A stretch of 13,684 bases of DNA from RBG-16-66-20 sp036262835 (GTDB lineage: Bacteria; Pseudomonadota; Gammaproteobacteria; Burkholderiales; SG8-39). The translations under genes and the position numbers were made by a program. Positions 9,281 to 13,684 of the stretch are shown here, one piece after another. Positions within the stretch are counted from its first letter, which is position 1; each line of letters begins with the position of its first letter. The notes under the pieces are model-generated. The model worked only from the letters and a program-made list of their open reading frames with translations. It did no database searches and was not told the origin of the DNA. The stretch is taken from the NCBI GenBank assembly GCA_036262835.1, contig DATAID010000113.1, positions 1-13,684 on the forward strand. The letters run 5' to 3'.

Positions 9281-9651
9281 TTCACCGCCCCTGCGCGCAA
9301 GCTGCCTATTCCAAGCGAACCGTCGCTCGAGCCCGCCTCGGCCTGATCGAGCGCCTCCTCGATCTCGAGCACCGGCTTTTCGGTGAAGAGGTAGTGCCGC
9401 AGGTGCTCGTCGAGCTTCGCGTCGCGGCGCCGCAGCCACTCGAGCACCATGGCGGCATGCTCCTTTTCCTCGTCGCGGTTGTGGGCGAGGATCGCCGCGA
9501 GCTCCTTGTCGCTGGCCGCCTCGACGCGCTGCGCATACCAGTCGACGGCCTCCAGCTCCTCCATGAGCGAGACGATGGCGCGGTGGCAGTCCACCGTTTC
9601 GGGCTTCAGTGTCTGGGGGCTTTCGTGCAGGGACGCGCTGGAATCGGCCAT
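9277..9651 (-). CDS. EncFtn, encapsulated ferritin-like ferroxidase (encapsulin cargo)
   Basis: A 124-residue cargo protein of the encapsulated ferritin family, which oxidises Fe2+ so that iron is stored inside the shell. As known for the family, two-helix chains dimerise to make the ferroxidase centre. The proposed metal ligands are present at the positions known from Rhodospirillum rubrum EncFtn: Glu32, Glu62 and His65, with Glu31, Glu34, Trp38 and Tyr39 nearby. The motifs are HRAIVSLMEELEAVDWYAQR (23-42) and HNRDEEKEHAAM (57-68). The C-terminus carries the encapsulin targeting peptide GSLGIGSLR, here followed by AGAVK. The ATG at 9651 gives the family's normal N-terminus; the frame stays open upstream but would overrun ccoS. 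No Shine-Dalgarno sequence is visible; the leader just upstream is C-rich. Confidence 0.96.
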   Translation of the reverse strand: MADSSASLHESPQTLKPETVDCHRAIVSLMEELEAVDWYAQRVEAASDKELAAILAHNRDEEKEHAAMVLEWLRRRDAKLDEHLRHYLFTEKPVLEIEEALDQAEAGSSDGSLGIGSLRAGAVK

Positions 9652-9679
9652 GGGGATCCGGGGAATCGGGGAATGCGGG
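9652..9679 (+). repeat. Regular G-run array (possible G-quadruplex) directly before the encFtn start
   Basis: On the plus strand four G-runs occur at near 8-base spacing: GGGG (9652-9655), GGGG (9660-9663), GGGG (9668-9671) and GGG (9677-9679), with loops of 4, 4 and 5 bases. This meets the usual G-quadruplex pattern (four runs of at least three G, loops of 1-7). It sits on the template strand of encFtn and touches the start codon, so the mRNA leader carries the complementary C-runs and no ribosome binding site. Confidence 0.6.
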
Positions 9680-9706
9680 CTGGCCGCCCATGATGGCGCC
9701 CCGATT
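9664..9706. repeat. Exact 8-base inverted repeat in the encFtn leader
   Basis: AATCGGGG (9664-9671) is matched by its exact reverse complement CCCCGATT (9699-9706), 27 bases apart. In the encFtn mRNA it would form a stem with a second small GGGC/GCCC hairpin in its loop. The stem uses one of the C-runs complementary to the G-run array, so the two structures cannot both involve that strand segment at once. Confidence 0.5.
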
Positions 9707-9712
9707 GTTACG

Positions 9713-9727
9713 GCTGACGGTGTCAGC
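9713..9727 (-). repeat. Short hairpin at the ccoS stop codon
   Basis: GCTGAC (9713-9718) and GTCAGC (9722-9727) pair around a 3-base loop and span the ccoS TGA. On the minus strand it is followed by CGTAACAATC and not by a T-run, so it is at best a weak terminator, or an RNA processing or stability element between ccoS and encFtn. Confidence 0.4.
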
Positions 9728-9863
9728 GGTCGTCCGAAAGGACGTCGATGCCGGGACGCTCGAGGTCGTCGAACTGGCCGCCCTGGAGCGCGCGCCAGAA
9801 GAGCGCGCCGATCAGGAAAACGAGCGCGACGGAGAGAGGGACGAGGAGGACGAGGCTTTCCAT
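9723..9863 (-). CDS. ccoS: CcoS, small cbb3 oxidase maturation protein
   Basis: A 46-residue membrane protein needed in other bacteria for cofactor insertion into cbb3 oxidase. It has one N-terminal membrane helix (residues about 3-24, starting MESLVLLVPLSVALVFLIGALFW) and the family motif GGQFDDLERPG (28-38), then a short acidic tail. The ATG at 9863 has AAGGGAA about six bases upstream. Its first 52 bases overlap the end of ccoI in another reading frame. A short hairpin covers its stop codon, 71 bases before encFtn. Confidence 0.92.
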   Translation of the reverse strand: MESLVLLVPLSVALVFLIGALFWRALQGGQFDDLERPGIDVLSDDR

Positions 9864-12256
9864 GGCTGTTCCCTTGCGCGGCCAACGCGCAGGGCGTTGA
9901 GCACCACGACGAAAGAGCTGGCCGTCATGCCAACCGCCGCCTCGAACGGGCCGATCAGCCCCGCGGCGGCGAGAGGCAGCGCGATCGCGTTGTAGGCGAG
10001 CGCCCAGGCGAAGTTCTGCCGCACGATCCGCATCGCGCGCCGCGCGAGTGCGAGCGTCGCCGGCACCTCGCCAAGCGCGTTTCCGGTGAGGACGAAGTCC
10101 GAATGCAGCTGCGCCGCATCGGCGCCCGCGCCCATCGCGAATGAAACGTCGGCGCGCGCGAGCACCGGGGCGTCGTTCAAGCCGTCGCCGACCATCGCGA
10201 CCACGCGACCCTCGCTCTGCAGGCGGGCAACGTACGCGAGCTTGGCCGCCGGCGTCGCCTCCCCCGTGCAGGTTTCGATGCCGAGGCGTGCGCCGACGCG
10301 GGCGGCGACTTTGGCCGCGTCGCCGCTGAGCAGGTGCACCCGCAAGCCCGCGCCCTTGAGCGCGCGCACGGCGGCCGCCGCCTCGGGGCGTGGCTCATCC
10401 TCGAGGAGGAAGACGGCGAGAAACGCCTCTTCGCCCGCGAGAAACACGGGCGTAAACGCGGCTTCGGGCAGGGCGAACGGCGGAGGCGGATGCGCGCAAA
10501 GCTCGCGGCAGAACGCCTCGGTGCCGATTCTCAGTCGGACACCTTCGACGCGCGCTTCGATGCCCTGTCCCGGAACGTTCACCGGCTCGCTCACGGCCGG
10601 ACCCTGCGGGCCGGCGGCGAAGGCCTCGGCAAGCGGGTGGCGGCTCGAGGCTTCGAGGGCGCGTGCGAGTGCCCGGCATTGAGCCTCGCTCGAACGTGCG
10701 AGGACGTGCACGCGCGCGACGCGGAATCTTCCTTCGGTCAAGGTCCCGGTCTTGTCGAGGACGATGTCGGTCGCGCGCTCGAGCGCCTCCAGAGCGGCGG
10801 TACGGGTGAGCGCGACGCCGCGCGCCGCCAGCTGCCCGGTCGCGGCGGTGAGCGCGATCGGCGCCGCGAGCGCGAGCGCGCAGGGGCACGCGACGACGAG
10901 CACCGTGGCCGCGATCCAGAAGTCGCGGTGCCAGAGGCCGGCCGCCATCGCCGCCGCAAGCACCACCCAGGTGAGCGCGCTCGCGAGCCGGTCGGCGCCG
11001 GCGACGAGGCGCGGGCGCGTCGCGGCCGCCGCCTCGACCAGGCGCGCGAGCACCGCCGCTCGCGCCCCGGAGCCTGCGCGCTCGACGCGCATCACGAGCG
11101 GCTGCTCGCGGTTGACGGATCCGCCCACGAGCGCCGCGCCGGGCCCTTTGGCGACCGGGCGCGATTCGCCGGTCAACAGCGACTCGTCGACCGAGGAGCG
11201 TCCGCTTTCAACCCGGCCATCCGCGGGCACGCGCTCGCCCGGGGGGACGAGGACGCGATCGCCCCGACCGAGCTCGTGCGCCGGGATTTTTCGCGTCCCG
11301 CCGTCTTGGGCGAGGCGTATGGCGAAGGAAGGCGACCAGCGCGCGAGCCGGTCGAGCGAGCGCGTGGCGCGCCGCCGGGCCGAGGACTCGAGGAAGCGGG
11401 CGCCGAGCAGGAGAAAGACGAGCATCGCGATGGAGTCGAAATACACCGGCCCCTCTCCGACGAGCGTTGCCCAGGCGCTGGCGACGAAGCCGGCGGCGAT
11501 GCCGATCGCGATCGGCGTGTCGAGGCCGGGACGCAGGCGCTTCAGCTCCCGCCAGGCACCCTCGAAGAAGGGGCCGCTGGCAAATGCGATCACGGGCAAG
11601 GTGAGCAGCAGGCCCGCCCAGCGCATGAGGCTTTCGCTTTCGCGCGAGAGCGTCCCGGCGCCCTCGTCGATATAGGCCGGGAACGCGTACATCATCACCT
11701 GCATGGCGCCGAAGCCGGCGACAAAGAGCCGCCACAGGCCCTGGCGCTGCGCGGCGCGCTCGCGCGCATCCTCGCGCGCCGGGTCGAAAGGCGCGGCATC
11801 GTAGCCGACGCGCCGGATCGCCTCGATGAGCGCCGAGGGACGCGTCGCGGCCCGGTCCCAGGTCACCTGGGCGCGGTGCGTCGCATAGTTGACCACGGCG
11901 CTCCTCACGCCGGGCACCGCGCGCAGCGTCTGCTCGATCAGCCACAGGCAGGCGGAGCAGCGCACCCGCTCCAGCACAAGCGTCGCGCCCGCTTCGCCCG
12001 GCCCGCTCTCCCAGGCAAACTGCTTTTGCGCAAGCGGCTCATCGTAAATCGCGGCCGGAGAAAGCGCGGCAGCGCGCTCGGCAGGAGCCGTGCGCGTTTC
12101 GTAGTAGCTTGAAAAGCCGCCCGCGGCGATGGTCTGCGCCACCGCCGCGCAACCGGCGCAGCAGAATTGGCGCACCTCGCCGAGCAGCCGGGCGCTCCAT
12201 CGCCCGCCCGCCGGAACCGGCAGGCCGCAATGAAAGCAGACTGCCGGCGCGCTCAT
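9812..12256 (-). CDS. ccoI: CcoI, copper P-type ATPase that supplies cbb3 oxidase (CopA2/FixI type)
   Basis: An 814-residue Cu+ ATPase that moves copper across the membrane for the CcoN CuB site. The N-terminus has the CcoI-type cysteine motifs CFHC (7-10) and FCCAGC (31-36), then a ferredoxin-like metal domain with CSAC (100-103). Core motifs are TGES (362-365), the membrane CPC (457-459), DKTGTLT with Asp501, a later RHPL, GDGLNDAP, YN and MTASS (the Cu+ type signature). The frame is open up to an ATG at 12328, but that extension would translate straight through a perfect FNR box. The ATG at 12256 gives the normal start, so it is chosen. The last residues form a Ser-rich tail read over the start of ccoS. 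Confidence 0.94.
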   Translation of the reverse strand: MSAPAVCFHCGLPVPAGGRWSARLLGEVRQFCCAGCAAVAQTIAAGGFSSYYETRTAPAERAAALSPAAIYDEPLAQKQFAWESGPGEAGATLVLERVRCSACLWLIEQTLRAVPGVRSAVVNYATHRAQVTWDRAATRPSALIEAIRRVGYDAAPFDPAREDARERAAQRQGLWRLFVAGFGAMQVMMYAFPAYIDEGAGTLSRESESLMRWAGLLLTLPVIAFASGPFFEGAWRELKRLRPGLDTPIAIGIAAGFVASAWATLVGEGPVYFDSIAMLVFLLLGARFLESSARRRATRSLDRLARWSPSFAIRLAQDGGTRKIPAHELGRGDRVLVPPGERVPADGRVESGRSSVDESLLTGESRPVAKGPGAALVGGSVNREQPLVMRVERAGSGARAAVLARLVEAAAATRPRLVAGADRLASALTWVVLAAAMAAGLWHRDFWIAATVLVVACPCALALAAPIALTAATGQLAARGVALTRTAALEALERATDIVLDKTGTLTEGRFRVARVHVLARSSEAQCRALARALEASSRHPLAEAFAAGPQGPAVSEPVNVPGQGIEARVEGVRLRIGTEAFCRELCAHPPPPFALPEAAFTPVFLAGEEAFLAVFLLEDEPRPEAAAAVRALKGAGLRVHLLSGDAAKVAARVGARLGIETCTGEATPAAKLAYVARLQSEGRVVAMVGDGLNDAPVLARADVSFAMGAGADAAQLHSDFVLTGNALGEVPATLALARRAMRIVRQNFAWALAYNAIALPLAAAGLIGPFEAAVGMTASSFVVVLNALRVGRAREQPWKASSSSSLSPSRSFS

Positions 12257-12265
12257 TTGAATTGC

Positions 12266-12271
12266 AGTATC
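12266..12271 (-). promoter_or_regulatory. Proposed -10 element of the ccoI promoter
   Basis: GATACT on the minus strand matches TATAAT at 4 of 6 positions and lies 21 bases past the FNR box at 12293-12306, the same gap as at ccoN. The transcript would start near 12259, only two or three bases before the ccoI ATG. That predicts a leaderless or nearly leaderless mRNA. Confidence 0.5.
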
Positions 12272-12292
12272 CGCCGGGCTACCGAGCGGCTT

Positions 12293-12306
12293 TTGATCTG
12301 CATCAA
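12293..12306 (-). promoter_or_regulatory. Perfect FNR/Anr operator between ccoI and the divergent Fe-S gene
   Basis: TTGAT-CTGC-ATCAA matches the FNR consensus at every half-site base. It lies 36 bases upstream of the ccoI ATG at 12256 and 87 bases upstream of the divergent ATG at 12394. The spacing to a -10-like hexamer is right for ccoI. In the plus direction no hexamer is found at the matching distance (GCTATT at 12331-12336 is three bases too far and a 3/6 match), so control of the Fe-S gene from this box is possible but less supported. Confidence 0.85.
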
Positions 12307-12393
12307 TCGGAACCTCAGGCATAGCCAAGAGCTATTGCGTCAATCGCGACATCCGATTTGCAGCCAGGGGGTCCGGAACGCTAGCCTTCGCCC

Positions 12394-13684
12394 ATGAGCG
12401 AAAAAGGCCGAAGCCGCGAAGGAAGCCTGGAGGCGCCGACCCGGCACCCGCTCGACTGGAAGAGCGAGGCGTTCTACGACGAAGGCAAGACCTTTGCCGA
12501 GATGGAGCGCATCTTCGAGATCTGCCACGGCTGCCGGCGCTGCGTGAACCTGTGCACCGCTTTTCCGACCCTCTTCGACCTGGTCGACGAATCCAAGACG
12601 ATGGAGGTGGACGGCGTGGCGAAGGCCGACTACTGGAAGGTGGTCGACCAGTGCTACCTGTGCGACACCTGCTACATGGCGAAGTGCCCCTACGTTCCGC
12701 CGCATCCGTGGAACGTGGACTTTCCGCACGTGATGCTGCGCGCGAAGGCGGTGAAGCTGAAGCAGCAGGGCGCGAAGTTCCGCGACAGGCTCCTCTCCTC
12801 CACCGACGCGATGGGCAAGCTCGCGACGATCCCGGTCGTCGTGCAGACGGTCAATGCCGTCAACAAGAATGGTCTGGCCCGGGCCGGAATGGAAAAGATC
12901 CTGGGAGTAAAAAAAGAAAGGGAGCTTCCGGAGTACGCGAGCCGCAAGTTCCGCCCGAATGCCCCTGATTCAAGATCGTTTGAGGTCAGGGACGGCAAAA
13001 ACACGCCGGGGAAAGTCGCCGTCTTCTCGACCTGCTACGTCAACTACAACGAGCCGGGCATGGGCCGCGACCTGCTCGCGGTGCTCGAGCACAACGAGAT
13101 TCCGTATGTGCTGCTTGAGCAGGAAGCCTGCTGCGGCATGCCGAAGCTCGAGCTGGGTGATTTGGATTCTGTTGCCAGATTAAAGGAAAAAAACCTGCCA
13201 GAGATGGCGAGACTCGCCCGCGAGGGCTACGCGATCCTGACGCCGGTGCCCTCGTGCACGCTCATGTTCAAGCAGGAGATCCCGCTCCTGTTCGCAAGTG
13301 ACGAAGAGGTGCAGGCGGTGAAGAGGGCGATGTTCGATCCGTTCGAGTACTTCGTGCTGCGAAAGCGCGACGGGCTGCTGAAGACCGATTTCAAGGAAAA
13401 GCTCGGCAAGGTCGCGTACCACATCCCCTGCCACTCGCGCGTGCAGAACGTCGGGCAGAAGACGCGCGAGCTGCTGGAGACCGTGCCCGGCACCACGCTC
13501 ACCACGATCGAGCGCTGCTCAGGGCACGACGGCACCTGGGGCGTGAAGAACGAGTACTACGCCAACTCGATGAAGATCGGCCGGCCGGTGTTCCGCCAGA
13601 TGGCCGAGCCGCAGCCCGATTACGTGAGCTCCGATTGCCCGATCGCGGGCGGTCACATCCTGCAGGGCATGAGCGAAGCCGGCA
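12394..13684 (+). CDS. Fe-S protein with two [4Fe-4S] motifs and CCG domains (GlpC/heterodisulfide-reductase-like), partial
   Basis: The first 430 codons are present; the 3' end lies beyond the window. The N-terminal ferredoxin-like part has CHGCRRCVNLC (Cys44, 47, 50, 54) and CYLCDTCYMAKCP (Cys87, 90, 93, 98; four residues before the last Cys). The first CCG domain has Cys214, CCGMP at 246-250 and Cys288. The second has Cys346, CSGHDG at 375-380 (Ser in place of the second Cys) and Cys415. These domains bind Fe-S clusters and carry electrons in relatives such as HdrD and GlpC, but no partner dehydrogenase is seen here. I recall this subtype beside rubrerythrin and DUF3501 genes, hence a possible oxidative or anaerobic stress role. 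The ATG at 12394 has no clear ribosome binding site. Local AT-rich stretches (about 12900-13000 and 13158-13196) differ from the rest. Confidence 0.88.
   Translation, partial: MSEKGRSREGSLEAPTRHPLDWKSEAFYDEGKTFAEMERIFEICHGCRRCVNLCTAFPTLFDLVDESKTMEVDGVAKADYWKVVDQCYLCDTCYMAKCPYVPPHPWNVDFPHVMLRAKAVKLKQQGAKFRDRLLSSTDAMGKLATIPVVVQTVNAVNKNGLARAGMEKILGVKKERELPEYASRKFRPNAPDSRSFEVRDGKNTPGKVAVFSTCYVNYNEPGMGRDLLAVLEHNEIPYVLLEQEACCGMPKLELGDLDSVARLKEKNLPEMARLAREGYAILTPVPSCTLMFKQEIPLLFASDEEVQAVKRAMFDPFEYFVLRKRDGLLKTDFKEKLGKVAYHIPCHSRVQNVGQKTRELLETVPGTTLTTIERCSGHDGTWGVKNEYYANSMKIGRPVFRQMAEPQPDYVSSDCPIAGGHILQGMSEAG

Noticed and set aside
9281..9691. Encapsulin frame extended upstream to 9691
   Set aside because: It would cover all of encFtn in another frame with an Arg-rich sequence; the MNDLNRELAP start is the family N-terminus.
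9713..9727. Intrinsic terminator after ccoS
   Set aside because: The 6-base stem is not followed by a T-run, so it is listed only as a hairpin.
12257..12328. Upstream start of ccoI at 12328
   Set aside because: The 24 extra codons run through a perfect FNR box, and the family N-terminus begins at 12256.
12307..12393. Class II FNR promoter for the plus-strand Fe-S gene
   Set aside because: At the expected distance the hexamer is AGAGCT, a very poor -10; the nearest better one is misplaced by three bases.

Overview
The window is a GC-rich proteobacterial chromosome segment that looks betaproteobacterial by gene content and protein style; no RNA gene is present to place it further. It carries an almost complete cbb3-type (high oxygen affinity) cytochrome c oxidase locus. 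Thirteen of the fourteen genes lie on the minus strand and are read here from high to low coordinates: ccoI and ccoS (assembly), an encapsulin ferritin cassette (encFtn and encapsulin shell), ccoN-ccoO-ccoQ-ccoP (the oxidase), a b561-type cytochrome b, ccoG, ccoH, a 71-residue membrane protein, a second copper P-type ATPase with a YHS domain, and a small c-type cytochrome that runs off the left edge. The only plus-strand gene is a partial Fe-S/CCG-domain protein that runs off the right edge and diverges from ccoI.

The oxidase genes from ccoN to the copper ATPase are packed with stop/start overlaps (ATGA, GTGA, TAATG) or gaps of 2-5 bases, so they read as one operon of nine genes. Three FNR/Anr-type palindromes occur, upstream of ccoI, of ccoN and of the left-hand cytochrome c. 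Each is followed on the minus strand, after the same 21-base gap, by a plausible -10 hexamer. This is the geometry of an FNR-activated promoter and fits induction at low oxygen.

The most unusual element is the encapsulin nanocompartment cassette between ccoS and ccoN. It comprises an EncFtn ferroxidase, with its metal ligands and a C-terminal targeting peptide, and a family 1 shell, joined by an ATGA overlap. Iron storage is thus placed inside the locus for a haem- and copper-rich oxidase. The short leader of encFtn has no Shine-Dalgarno sequence. It carries a regular G-tract array (four G-runs on the plus strand) and an exact 8-base inverted repeat that would compete with it.

How the genes work together: CcoNOQP reduces oxygen using electrons from c-type cytochromes. 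CcoG, CcoH, CcoI and CcoS supply copper and assemble the enzyme. The YHS-ATPase probably exports surplus copper. The b-type cytochrome, the 71-residue protein and the small cytochrome c are accessory and of unproven role. No intergenic stretch exceeds about 140 bases. No tRNA, rRNA, IS element, CRISPR array or convincing intrinsic terminator was seen.
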